Virus record (IMG/VR): IMGVR_UViG_3300025087_000259
Location: 1-29,121 of that record
DNA length: 29,121 bases
Origin: a virus
Direction: 5' to 3' (one strand)
The notes under the pieces are model-generated. The model did no database searches, had not been told where the DNA came from, and saw nothing but the letters and a program-made list of their open reading frames with translations. The position numbers and the translations under genes were made by a program. Below, in pieces: positions 6,459-13,421 of the stretch; positions within the stretch are counted from its first letter, which is position 1; the number at the start of each line of letters is the position of its first letter.

Positions 6459-6868
6459 ACCCGGGACGGCCATAGCTTCTCAAATAGATTGACAACCCAA
6501 CTTTCCTTATGGACTGGCTTGATCTCCTCTGGTAACTCTGTAATCCGTCCTCGCACTAAATCTAATTCAAGTTGTGCAAAGCCCAAAGTCAAATCTTCTT
6601 TTTCCACAAGGTGTTTTTTACCAAGTTCTTTGGCCTCAATCCGGAGGGCCATTTGCTTTTCGTGGAGAGGTCTTATCTCCGAGGCGTGCCTAATATCTAA
6701 AACTTTTTGGGAGCGCTCAAAGTTACTGTGTAATATCTTAATCTTATCGGCAATTTCGTGGGGGGTTATGTGATGTTCCTCGTACCAATTCGCTAACCGT
6801 TTCATTGTTTTATAAAATGGTTTCTGTTCCTCAATGGCTCGGTGGATCGCTAAAATTGATTTTGGCAT
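6455..6868 (-). CDS. Helical protein between large terminase and portal, unknown
   Basis: 137 residues, strongly helical and charged (AIHRAIEEQKPFYKTMKRLANWYEE; a heptad-like stretch near 70-110). It starts 2 nt after the terminase stop (TAA-CT-ATG), so translation is probably coupled to that gene. It could be a packaging accessory or portal-binding protein from its place, but no family is recognised. The end (VNLFEKLWPSRV) overlaps one copy of the 13-nt direct repeat described upstream of the portal. Confidence 0.65.
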   Translation of the reverse strand: MPKSILAIHRAIEEQKPFYKTMKRLANWYEEHHITPHEIADKIKILHSNFERSQKVLDIRHASEIRPLHEKQMALRIEAKELGKKHLVEKEDLTLGFAQLELDLVRGRITELPEEIKPVHKESWVVNLFEKLWPSRV

Positions 6869-6870
6869 AG

Positions 6871-8271
6871 TTATAATTCAAACTCACTACTTTGCTTGCG
6901 ACCGCCCTCATAAGGATCGCGAGCTTGGTACGGAGCTTGGCGTTTAATTGGCTTTTTATTTTCGTTAGTCATTTTCTTTTCAACCAACGCGGCATATCTC
7001 AATACGTCCGCAAAATGAGAAGTCCAATCGTGATACGCTTTGAATATCTGCTTTTGCTCAACAAACTCTTGTCTGTGCTGACGCACCGCGTCCAAAAACT
7101 CCTCGCCACCGTAAGCATTGTTAATCCAAAGCTTTGTAAACATTATGCGCACCTGCTCCCGGCCGTCCTCAATTCCGATATTCGGCACAAGATCAAAATC
7201 TATACCGAGCTTCTTTGCAAGTTGTAGCCGGGTCAATCCGCTACTCAATTCTCTCACGTTTATATCGTGCGGTGCAAAGTGTTTACCATAGACGTATCCT
7301 CTTTCCGTTTGAAGCTGTTGGAGGTAAGCGGAGTAATGGTTCAATCCGTAATTTTCGTTTGAGTAAGCGGCAATCAATCTCAACTCGGTACTGATCCTCT
7401 GAAAGAAACCTATCGCCATTGAGTCCGAAACGCCCAAATCCCAAACCGTGTGGACTTTAAGCAAAGGATCAAACGGCACAAATCTAAATCTATTCTCTCT
7501 CTGCATTTGCCTGATCTCGTTGGTGTAAAAAGCTCCCCTGATATTATAATCGTCCCAACTTCCCTGTCGCCATTGCTCACGAAGTCCGTCTGGTAGGCCC
7601 TCCAAGAATGAAACATACGAGGGGTCATTCTCCATAAGGTACCTGTTATCCTCAATCTTTGACGGAACGTACACGCGCCAGCGCCCGGTTACGTCGTCAT
7701 ACGTCCTAATCGGAGTCGTCGGGATACCGGATAACTTCCAGCGTTTCTTTACCCAGACGTGGCCGGGGCCGTCCGGATTGGTAGTTGCAAACACTTGGGG
7801 CATAAGTTCCGGAATAGACGAACGGCAAGAAGCAATTAACATCAAGTATTGCTGTTCGGTAGAAATATGCGTTAGCTCCTCAATCAACTGTCTTTGGTAT
7901 TCGTGGCCTTGATATTTTCGGTAAGCGTTCTCGTCTTTCAAGTGGCCGGTTCTTATCACGGCCCCAATATCGCTTCGGTTATAGATATTCGGAAACCTTA
8001 TCTCCGGCGGATTGCCGACGATCTCGGCTTTCTTGGGACGGAAAAAACCGCGCGCACGGTCAATCCAGTCCTTGAGGTCGTCGGCATTACGTCGGACAAC
8101 TAAAGCTCGATACAATGGGTTGAGGTGGTAGTCGTCTTTGATTAGAAAACCGAAGCCGGCCTCTGTCTTGCCACCGCCACGGCCTCCGCCCATAAGCGTT
8201 TCAAAAGCCGGCATTGAGATTGCTAACGACTGGACTGGTTGTGGTTCCCAATATGGTTTAAGTTTAGGCAT
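6871..8271 (-). CDS. terL: Terminase large subunit
   Basis: 466 residues. This is the ATPase-nuclease motor that packages DNA through the portal. Walker A is GGGRGGGKT (28-36, Lys35). Walker B with the catalytic acidic pair is LIEE (129-132). The coupling motif ATTNP is at 162-166. The nuclease half has VWDLGVSDS (Asp278), a later APHDI, and HFADVLRYA near 424, the expected metal-binding acids of the RNase H fold. The ATG at 8271 has a good ribosome site, AAAGGA, 7 nt upstream inside the end of the methyltransferase gene, with an 8-nt overlap. The C-terminal 40 residues are basic and Pro/Gln-rich. The small terminase candidate is four genes upstream. Confidence 0.95.
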   Translation of the reverse strand: MPKLKPYWEPQPVQSLAISMPAFETLMGGGRGGGKTEAGFGFLIKDDYHLNPLYRALVVRRNADDLKDWIDRARGFFRPKKAEIVGNPPEIRFPNIYNRSDIGAVIRTGHLKDENAYRKYQGHEYQRQLIEELTHISTEQQYLMLIASCRSSIPELMPQVFATTNPDGPGHVWVKKRWKLSGIPTTPIRTYDDVTGRWRVYVPSKIEDNRYLMENDPSYVSFLEGLPDGLREQWRQGSWDDYNIRGAFYTNEIRQMQRENRFRFVPFDPLLKVHTVWDLGVSDSMAIGFFQRISTELRLIAAYSNENYGLNHYSAYLQQLQTERGYVYGKHFAPHDINVRELSSGLTRLQLAKKLGIDFDLVPNIGIEDGREQVRIMFTKLWINNAYGGEEFLDAVRQHRQEFVEQKQIFKAYHDWTSHFADVLRYAALVEKKMTNENKKPIKRQAPYQARDPYEGGRKQSSEFEL

Positions 8272-9145
8272 TTTGTATTCCTTTCAAAATATGGGCTACA
8301 ACTTCGGCATTAAAAGCATTACCAATAACTCCGCCTCGTTTCTCTGTCCTGTTTTCGTTTTCCAAGTCAGTATATCCAACTGGTAATGATTGAAGTTTCT
8401 CAATCTCGTCCCAGTTCATTACCCCAATACGTCCGTCCTCAAAAAGAAAATTAACTTTTGTATTTGTCCGGGCAGTTGGTATCGTCGGAAACTTGCCAAG
8501 AATTGAATAGGCCCGATCCTGTTGCGAAAAGTATCCTTTTCCGCTTGTGTCCCACCGGATACCATTTTTGGTTTTCATTGGGCTACTAACGGTTCGGTAC
8601 TTTCTATCGGCTTTTTCGTTAATAATATCTTTAAGAATAATGCCACGGTCTTGAGGTTCCTTAACCGGTATGTTTGTCCAAAATAAACGCTTACGATTTT
8701 GAGCAGAAACAAGAGCCGCATTTATCATTATCGGATCAACCCCTAACGCTTCTGTTATAACCTGCCTTGCTTCTTTAGGCATACTGTTGACATTCTCAAG
8801 AATAAAATACTTTGGTTTCACTTCCTTGAGGATACGGACATATTCCCAAAATAAACTACTCCTGTTTCCGGCCAGTCCTGTACGTTTTTGTTTAGCGATA
8901 CTTAAATCTTGGCAAGGACTTCCACCTATCAGTAAATCAATTCTTGGCCGGGATATTCCGTGAAATGTTTTACCGTTTAAATCCTTGACGTCCCCGACTT
9001 GAATAATATCGGGCCAATTTTTGTTGCTGATTTTTATCGCATACGGTTCAATCTCTGACGCCCAATAGCTTTCAACCGGAATACCCACCCTTTCAAGGGC
9101 TACTCTCGCACAGGATATACCGTCAAAGAGTGATAGTATTTTCAT
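8264..9145 (-). CDS. DNA (cytosine-5) methyltransferase, orphan
   Basis: 293 residues, full length for a compact C5 methyltransferase. Motif I SLFDGISC (5-12) binds S-adenosylmethionine; motif IV GGSPCQ has the catalytic Cys78; motif VI FILENV has Glu117; motif VIII is QNRKR (149-153); motif X is GNAFN near 276. The start LFDGISCARVALERVG is of the type seen in phage and Dnmt3-like enzymes. The target-recognition region (about 185-250) is short, so the site cannot be predicted. No restriction endonuclease lies beside it, so it probably protects phage DNA from host restriction or affects packaging or expression. It overlaps its upstream neighbour by an ATGA junction and the terminase by 8 nt, so it is firmly built into the packaging operon. 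Confidence 0.95.
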   Translation of the reverse strand: MKILSLFDGISCARVALERVGIPVESYWASEIEPYAIKISNKNWPDIIQVGDVKDLNGKTFHGISRPRIDLLIGGSPCQDLSIAKQKRTGLAGNRSSLFWEYVRILKEVKPKYFILENVNSMPKEARQVITEALGVDPIMINAALVSAQNRKRLFWTNIPVKEPQDRGIILKDIINEKADRKYRTVSSPMKTKNGIRWDTSGKGYFSQQDRAYSILGKFPTIPTARTNTKVNFLFEDGRIGVMNWDEIEKLQSLPVGYTDLENENRTEKRGGVIGNAFNAEVVAHILKGIQNA

Positions 9146-9351
9146 TGCCTCGGGTTTAATCCAAACCTCAATCTGATCGTATCTAAAATAACTTCTCGTC
9201 TATGCTCTCCGGAATATCCCCGGCCAAAAAACTCACAAGCCCAACGATAATTCTGACCGCCTTTGTATAACGCCTTACCGTCAACTCCGAATGGATAAAT
9301 CTTGTAAACCTTGAAGCCGGGCAGATAAGTTGTAGTTTCTCTGATAATCAT
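9142..9351 (-). CDS. Small basic protein, unknown
   Basis: 69 residues from the ATG at 9351 (MIIRETTTYLPGFKVYKIYP). A longer TTG start at 9447 (101 residues) would overlap the small membrane gene at 9384-9542 and is less likely. The stop overlaps the methyltransferase start (ATGA). The sequence is rich in Tyr, Arg and Gly (GGQNYRWACEFFGRGYSGEHRRE) and could be a small alpha/beta nucleic-acid-binding protein. No family recognised. Confidence 0.55.
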   Translation of the reverse strand: MIIRETTTYLPGFKVYKIYPFGVDGKALYKGGQNYRWACEFFGRGYSGEHRREVILDTIRLRFGLNPRQ

Positions 9352-9383
9352 TGTTTTTAGCCATTTATTAAAAACCCGACACA

Positions 9384-9542
9384 CTACATTGACCCTAGAC
9401 GCGAGCAAAACAGCTCTTGAATAGTACGGCACGTCTGATACTCCCAAATGTCCTGTACTACATCATAATGCCCGAACAGGACGATAATTAACCCCACTCC
9501 GCATACCCCCAAAATCAATCCGTAAATAAAATCATTTTTCAT
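9384..9542 (-). CDS. Tiny membrane protein, 52 residues
   Basis: The ATG at 9542 overlaps the TGA of the zinc-ribbon gene upstream (ATGA), and the frame ends TAG at 9384-9386. The product starts MKNDFIYGLILGVCGVGLII, one transmembrane helix (about residues 7-23), followed by a short soluble tail with two cysteines (QTCRT, ELFCSR). Its interlocked start supports it as real although it is very short. Function unknown; it is one of several tiny coupled membrane proteins in this genome. Confidence 0.6.
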   Translation of the reverse strand: MKNDFIYGLILGVCGVGLIIVLFGHYDVVQDIWEYQTCRTIQELFCSRLGSM

Positions 9543-9772
9543 TGCTCTGACATTTTCTTAATTTTGCTTTCGTCAAACGTATCAGCCAGCTCAATCGGAT
9601 CAAGACGTATTCGTTCTGGGTGTAAGCTCGGGGTTAGCATTGTTGGGGCGTACTTTGGTAAGGGCAAGATTGATCCGCACTTCCAGCAACACTCCTCCTC
9701 GTACTGCTTCCGGGACATTATCGCGCCACAGATACTATTCGGGCATTTTATCAATTCCGTTGGGTTTTTCAT
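9539..9772 (-). CDS. Small zinc-ribbon protein
   Basis: 77 residues. CPNSIC (10-15) and CCWKC (29-33) form a four-cysteine zinc ribbon of the rubredoxin-knuckle type, followed by a Pro/Leu-rich linker and an acidic tail (DTFDESKIKKMSEQ). The first 38 nt overlap the end of the small terminase gene in another frame; a TTG at codon 7 would shorten the overlap. Possibly a DNA- or RNA-polymerase-binding adaptor, but no specific family is recognised. Confidence 0.6.
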   Translation of the reverse strand: MKNPTELIKCPNSICGAIMSRKQYEEECCWKCGSILPLPKYAPTMLTPSLHPERIRLDPIELADTFDESKIKKMSEQ

Positions 9773-10505
9773 TTGTTGGTGCCGGCCACGGTGCTTGAGT
9801 CGCCGGTAAAACTATATTGCCAAGTTCCTTACCACCGGAAGTTATGTCTGTTTCGGTCTTGTCGCGCATATCGGTTGTGTTCTTTAAGACAAAGATTGCG
9901 AACGGCGAGGGGGATAATCCGGCGAGGCCATTTTGCACAATAAATTCTTTGTATAAGTCCTGCGCGTGCGTAAAGTGCTGAAAAAACTCAAACAGCTTGG
10001 GCTTCTTAGCGTTCTTGACTGTAAGCGGTTTCTCCTCGTCAATTCTTTCTTGACCCTCATTAACCCAATTCTCTAACGTCGTCCTATGTACTCCAATCTT
10101 CATAGCAAACCTTGTTAGGGTTGGGAGCTTGTTAGCTAATAGCATAAACTCCTCCCGCTCAAAGTTTTGACTTCCAGATTTTCCGAAACCCTTTGAGCTA
10201 GATTTCAACTCTTTCCGAAATGGTGCTATGTCCATAAACTCAATCAACATTGGGCCATACTTCGGATTAAACTTTGTCGGACGGCCGCCGCCTTTGTTGC
10301 CTACGGCGTTCTTGTTGCCAGCCGGCGCACCACTTCCAGACTTTCTCTTACCATTAGCCAACTTCGTCAATCTTTTACCGGCCGGGGACTTCGGATCAAT
10401 CTTAATGACCATACCCACCTTGTCAGCTTTCTCTAACTTCTTTTTAGCCCCCTCAAAAACTTCTTGGACATTATCTTGATTTATTGTGATCTCATTTTCT
10501 ACCAT
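9735..10505 (-). CDS. Terminase small subunit (probable)
   Basis: 256 residues. The small terminase recognises phage DNA and hands it to the large subunit. The basic stretch GAPAGNKNAVGNKGGGRPTKF (about 59-79) is a very common N-terminal mark of phage small terminases. A helix-turn-helix follows (LPTLTRFAMKIGVHRTTLENW, about 127-147), then a helical region, then SPSPFAIFVLKNTTDMRDKTE (about 198-218), where the 'F-x-L-K-N' core with a following charged patch is characteristic. It lies upstream of the large terminase with four genes between. The C-terminal Pro-rich tail (LPATQAPWPAPTNEKP) may contact the large subunit. Confidence 0.8.
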   Translation of the reverse strand: MVENEITINQDNVQEVFEGAKKKLEKADKVGMVIKIDPKSPAGKRLTKLANGKRKSGSGAPAGNKNAVGNKGGGRPTKFNPKYGPMLIEFMDIAPFRKELKSSSKGFGKSGSQNFEREEFMLLANKLPTLTRFAMKIGVHRTTLENWVNEGQERIDEEKPLTVKNAKKPKLFEFFQHFTHAQDLYKEFIVQNGLAGLSPSPFAIFVLKNTTDMRDKTETDITSGGKELGNIVLPATQAPWPAPTNEKPNGIDKMPE

Positions 10506-10534
10506 TCAAGCTTTTTGATTGCGCGTAATCCATT

Positions 10535-10768
10535 TTAATTTCCAATCGGTTGCTCTCCGGCCAGTGGTTGTACCACGAACCGCAAAGGATACTCGGCGAT
10601 TATTTCTTTTTTCAACTCCTCAAGGTGGTCTAATACGCTTGTTATAATTTCTTTGTAGGTATCAATGTGTTTAAGCACGTCCGGGGTAATGGCAAAACTG
10701 ACGCTAAAGTTTACTCCGTCTTTCTCAATAATGATCGTCTTGGTTGTGGCCTTTTTAATTTGCTCCAT
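10535..10768 (-). CDS. Small protein, unknown
   Basis: 77 residues from the ATG at 10768 (MEQIKKATTKTIIIEKDGVN), which overlaps the end of the zinc-ribbon gene by 14 nt. A longer version from 10834 would overlap that gene much more. Alternating strand-like segments (TKTIIIEKDGVNFSVSFAI) are followed by a helix (LKHIDTYKEIITSVLDHLEELKK). No family recognised. It lies directly before the small terminase. Confidence 0.55.
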   Translation of the reverse strand: MEQIKKATTKTIIIEKDGVNFSVSFAITPDVLKHIDTYKEIITSVLDHLEELKKEIIAEYPLRFVVQPLAGEQPIGN

Positions 10769-10952
10769 TTTTATTCTTAGCTTTTTTAACTCCTCCCAAT
10801 ACAACTTTCTTGGAGGGCATTTGTTTAACTTCAAGCATTAAAACTTCGTTGAGGCAGATACCGCACTTCTCCGGTATGCCAATGGCCGGCCGGGGGCGGA
10901 CAAATCGGGTGCGACACTCCGGGCATAAAACAAATACCTGTTCTGTTTTCAT
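10755..10952 (-). CDS. Small zinc-ribbon protein
   Basis: 65 residues from the ATG at 10952, one base after the stop of the upstream gene (TAA-A-ATG); a TTG at 10964 is possible but less likely. CPEC (10-13) and CGIC (30-33) form a four-cysteine zinc ribbon; the C-terminal 20 residues are basic (KKVVLGGVKKAKNKNG). It is likely to bind nucleic acid or act as an adaptor, but the partner is unknown. Confidence 0.65.
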   Translation of the reverse strand: MKTEQVFVLCPECRTRFVRPRPAIGIPEKCGICLNEVLMLEVKQMPSKKVVLGGVKKAKNKNGAN

Positions 10953-10953
10953 T

Positions 10954-11349
10954 TTATAATCCAAATCGGCTTGGAGTCGGAGTCGGCTTTGCGCCGGCTC
11001 TTTCTTTAAGCTGGTTAGTTAATTGCTGTAATTCACGGATCAATCTTATGGAATAAGGCACGGCCGGAGTAAAAGTCTTATCCTCAAGCTGTAAGAGGGG
11101 CAATTCTCCCTTAACAACCTTTTCCAATACTTGATCGTGGACAGAGATAACCTTTTGGAGATTTTTAACTTGAGAGGTTAGTACCCACACGGCGGCAAAT
11201 GATCCGAGGGCAACCACGATAGAGCTAATCGCGGCCCAACGCAGAAAGTCCGGGCGATCAAACAAAACCTTAACCTTGAGCCAAATTACTTTTGCCTTAC
11301 TCTCCGGAGAGATTGGCGTTACCTCAAATTGTGGTTCGTTTTTATTCAT
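10954..11349 (-). CDS. Single-pass membrane protein with coiled coil
   Basis: 131 residues. The N-terminal 40 residues are soluble, residues of about 38-60 form one transmembrane helix (WAAISSIVVALGSFAAVWVL), and a coiled coil follows (TSQVKNLQKVISVHDQVLEKVV), then a helical tail with a Pro-rich end. The topology resembles spanin-like or signalling-type phage membrane proteins, but it is far from the lysis genes. The start overlaps the stop of a 32-residue membrane protein (ATGA), so the two are probably made together. Function unknown. Confidence 0.65.
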   Translation of the reverse strand: MNKNEPQFEVTPISPESKAKVIWLKVKVLFDRPDFLRWAAISSIVVALGSFAAVWVLTSQVKNLQKVISVHDQVLEKVVKGELPLLQLEDKTFTPAVPYSIRLIRELQQLTNQLKERAGAKPTPTPSRFGL

Positions 11350-11444
11350 AAAATGTTGGCTATGGCACTGACCAGAAGTACGAGGCCGGCGACGATAGGA
11401 GTTATCATTAAAACTACCCCGATAATATCAAGCGTTTTTTGCAT
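11346..11444 (-). CDS. Tiny membrane protein, 32 residues
   Basis: The ATG at 11444 shares its A with the TAA of the upstream gene (TAATG) and its own TGA overlaps the ATG of the next gene (ATGA). The product, MQKTLDIIGVVLMITPIVAG followed by LVLLVSAIANIL, is almost wholly one hydrophobic helix. Two interlocked junctions make it a convincing gene in spite of its length. It may partner the 131-residue membrane protein that follows. Confidence 0.6.
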   Translation of the reverse strand: MQKTLDIIGVVLMITPIVAGLVLLVSAIANIL

Positions 11445-11671
11445 TATGCTTGGCCGATCCGCTCATTCTTTGGGCTTGAAACGGCCGGATTATTTCTGAT
11501 TGCGTCTAAATGCGAGTTAAGAAACATCACGTCCCTTGCACCCAGTTTATCGGTTTTAGTTTCCAGCCGAAACGTAATTGATTTGGACTTTCTCTTACAG
11601 ACAACCTCCCAGCCGTCCGGATCGTCTGTTACCACTCCGACTATGAAGAATGATTTTTTAGGTTTAGCCAT
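11444..11671 (-). CDS. Small basic protein, unknown
   Basis: 75 residues. The first 40 look like a beta-rich fold (KSFFIVGVVTDDPDGWEVVC) with a basic patch (KRKSKSITFR), followed by a helix (ARDVMFLNSHLDAIRNN). The start overlaps the stop of the 54-residue gene upstream by 8 nt, and its stop overlaps the tiny membrane gene (TAATG). No family recognised; nucleic-acid binding is possible from the charge. Confidence 0.55.
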   Translation of the reverse strand: MAKPKKSFFIVGVVTDDPDGWEVVCKRKSKSITFRLETKTDKLGARDVMFLNSHLDAIRNNPAVSSPKNERIGQA

Positions 11672-11828
11672 TGAGGGTGTCGTTAAAACTCTTTTTGCAA
11701 TATGGTACGAATACTGGGCTGGCCTGACTGCCGGTTAATACGAATATCCAACCGCCGGGGACTCTAGTAACCTCCCACGATCCGACGCTAGTTACTTCTC
11801 CCAATGTCATTGTAAATAGTTTTTCCAT
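11664..11828 (-). CDS. Tiny beta-rich protein, 54 residues
   Basis: The ATG at 11828 shares its A with the TAA stop of the NinG-like gene (TAATG) and the frame ends TAA at 11664-11666, 8 nt inside the next gene. The core GSWEVTRVPGGWIFVLT resembles a small phage protein pattern 'W-E-x-x-R-V-P-G-G-W-I', probably a compact SH3-like beta domain. I know this pattern only from uncharacterised phage proteins. The interlocked ends support it as real. Confidence 0.6.
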   Translation of the reverse strand: MEKLFTMTLGEVTSVGSWEVTRVPGGWIFVLTGSQASPVFVPYCKKSFNDTLNG

Positions 11829-12274
11829 TAAAACTGTCGGGACTTTGCTAATTCTTGACGCAAGGCTTTTGCGACAACTAAAGCAAGTTTCCGATCCTTT
11901 CTGCCTAGTGTATGCGCTCGCATTTCCAAAATGTTGTATCCATTCTGGCCGAGCTGTTTAATTTTGAAAGCTTTGTATTGCTCCCTCTCGTCGCCGTGGC
12001 CCCAAAGATTGTGGCACCCAGTACAGAGAGCGTCGCAATTTTCCGGATCAAATCTCGTTGACTCTTTCCCCCTGCCCCAATAGTGCGAGCATTGGAGGCC
12101 GATACTTCCGGGAGGGTATCGCTTATGGCATCTGTTACAAGTCCACAAATCACGCTCGCGGACAAACAAGGAAAACTCACTATCCGCTTTACATAATTTT
12201 ATTCTGCCAAACGACATTCTGTTTTTTTGAAATGACGAGGGAGGCAGGGTCAAGCCCCTATGCTTTGCGGACAT
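11828..12274 (-). CDS. NinG/Rap-like HNH-type recombination endonuclease
   Basis: 148 residues from the ATG at 12274, chosen because GGGAGGAG lies 11 nt upstream and a promoter lies just beyond; an ATG at 12217 is the alternative. The core FVRERDLWTCNRCHKRYPPG continues to CSHYWGRGKE and LCTGCHNLWG, with a CxxC pair and a later CxxC-H, matching the NinG (Rap) family, a Holliday-junction/D-loop nuclease that helps phage recombination in lambda. The C-terminal 50 residues are helical and basic. With the NinB-like protein at 14873 and the annealing-like protein at 16258, it makes up a lambda-style recombination set. Confidence 0.75.
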   Translation of the reverse strand: MSAKHRGLTLPPSSFQKNRMSFGRIKLCKADSEFSLFVRERDLWTCNRCHKRYPPGSIGLQCSHYWGRGKESTRFDPENCDALCTGCHNLWGHGDEREQYKAFKIKQLGQNGYNILEMRAHTLGRKDRKLALVVAKALRQELAKSRQF

Positions 12275-12301
12275 TAGCCGCGTAGCTCCTCCCTCTGCCT
12301 A

Positions 12302-12310
12302 ACTATACCA
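12302..12310 (-). promoter_or_regulatory. Extended -10 promoter for the NinG-like gene
   Basis: The minus strand reads TGGTATAGT, an extended -10; TTAAGA lies 17 nt upstream as a weak -35. The start of transcription would fall near 12295, leaving a short leader with the strong ribosome site GGGAGGAG (12293-12286). The -10 region shares 13 bases with the promoter candidate at 3947-3955. A TTATCAACA motif (12349-12341) lies just upstream. Confidence 0.5.
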
Positions 12311-12351
12311 TTTTTTAAGTTTTTTCTTAACAAGAGAAAGTGTTGATAACT

Positions 12352-12708
12352 TCAACCGAGAAGCGAGGCCTGCCTTGGTTGTCGTGGTTCTTGTACTTGA
12401 GCCGGAGTCAATCCGTTCCGGGCCAGTTGATCCAGTATAAAACTGGATACATAAGCCGGGACGGTATCAAATACCCTTTGCAAGTTCTCAAATCTGAAAC
12501 GGCGCTCAAGGTATTTTAGGTTATCAATCTTTTTGCGACTCTCAAACATTTCGGGATAGGCCTTTGCTAATTCAGAAAATCGGGCCGAGGCCCCATACCC
12601 GACAAATAGTTCTCCGCCTTGCATAAAATCCGGCGGATAAAACCACTCCTGCTTATCAAACAACTGGATCATATGGGCGATAATTTTTTCTTGTTGACTT
12701 AATTCCAT
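12352..12708 (-). CDS. Phage early protein, unknown, helical
   Basis: 118 residues. The N-terminal 20 residues (SQQEKIIAHMIQLFDKQEWF) form a helix, a middle section carries GASARFSELAKAYPEMFESRK and a winged-helix-like stretch (LKYLERRFRF), and the C-terminus is Gln/Pro-rich. The pattern is that of a small DNA-binding winged helix with a basic wing, but no catalytic residues are visible. It sits two bases after the previous gene and before the NinG promoter, so it ends the early operon. Confidence 0.6.
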   Translation of the reverse strand: MELSQQEKIIAHMIQLFDKQEWFYPPDFMQGGELFVGYGASARFSELAKAYPEMFESRKKIDNLKYLERRFRFENLQRVFDTVPAYVSSFILDQLARNGLTPAQVQEPRQPRQASLLG

Positions 12709-12710
12709 AA

Positions 12711-13421
12711 TTAAAATGGCAAGTCGCTGGCCTTGATTACGCCTCCGTCCTCAAAGCTAACTTCTGGCGATATTTCTTGTTTTAATGCCTGCGCGTCTTG
12801 AGTTTCTGCCGATATACTTCTCACTACTCCGCGCGGTATATTGAACCCGGCCGTCGGGTGGCAAAACTTACAGGGATTTTTCTTATCCAAAGGGCATTTT
12901 TCAAGCTTTAAGGCCTCCAATTCTCCTAAATGCTCTTGCTTCTTGGCCCAAAATCTGCGCTCCCGGAGAGAGTCCAGAGCGTTTTTAATAGCCACCGCCT
13001 CGTTTGCGTTCTGCCTTACCGAGTAATTTTCCGGTCTTTTGTACCAATGAGGTGTACCCCCAAATGCTCCGGAGTAAAAAATCCTCTCGGTTTTCGCCTT
13101 AATGTAATATCCTCTTTCAACACACCACCAATCAAAAGCATATTGAGCTTTTTCCGGATCGCGTTTGCCTATTGCCTCAAGCTCTCTTTCAACTTTTTTA
13201 ACCATTTCACGGACAATAGGATCGTTTAAGTCCAACGCTCCGGGCTTCCTATCGCCAAACTCAATGTTGACTATCTGATTTTTCAATTCAAATCTCCCGG
13301 GCATAACTTCAAGCGCCGTCGTCCCGGAGATAGTCCGATCAAGCCAGCTTTTATTCAAGACTTCGGCCCAGCCGTTATCTACCTCAAAATTATCTCCGTT
13401 TCGTAATTTAATTTTTGCCAT
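12711..13421 (-). CDS. Early protein with a Cys/His cluster, unknown
   Basis: 236 residues from the ATG at 13421 (MAKIKLRNGDNFEVDNGWAE), which has AGAGA 8 nt upstream and overlaps the replication gene by 14 nt. The first 60 residues look like a small beta domain. A helix-rich middle follows (IVREMVKKVERELEAI; FWAKKQEHLGELEALKL). A CPLDKKNPCKFCHP cluster near 190 could bind zinc. The C-terminus is acidic. Directly after the initiator gene one may expect a helicase loader or primosome protein, but nothing in the sequence shows an ATPase. Function unknown. Confidence 0.6.
   Translation of the reverse strand: MAKIKLRNGDNFEVDNGWAEVLNKSWLDRTISGTTALEVMPGRFELKNQIVNIEFGDRKPGALDLNDPIVREMVKKVERELEAIGKRDPEKAQYAFDWWCVERGYYIKAKTERIFYSGAFGGTPHWYKRPENYSVRQNANEAVAIKNALDSLRERRFWAKKQEHLGELEALKLEKCPLDKKNPCKFCHPTAGFNIPRGVVRSISAETQDAQALKQEISPEVSFEDGGVIKASDLPF

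Noticed and set aside
9352-9447. TTG-started longer version (9142-9447) of the small gene before the methyltransferase
   Set aside because: The extension overlaps the interlocked 52-residue membrane gene at 9384-9542; the internal ATG at 9351 fits the spacing better.
10490-10534. 13-codon frame starting MDYAQSKS between two genes
   Set aside because: Too short, and it shows no membrane, metal-binding or coupling signature.
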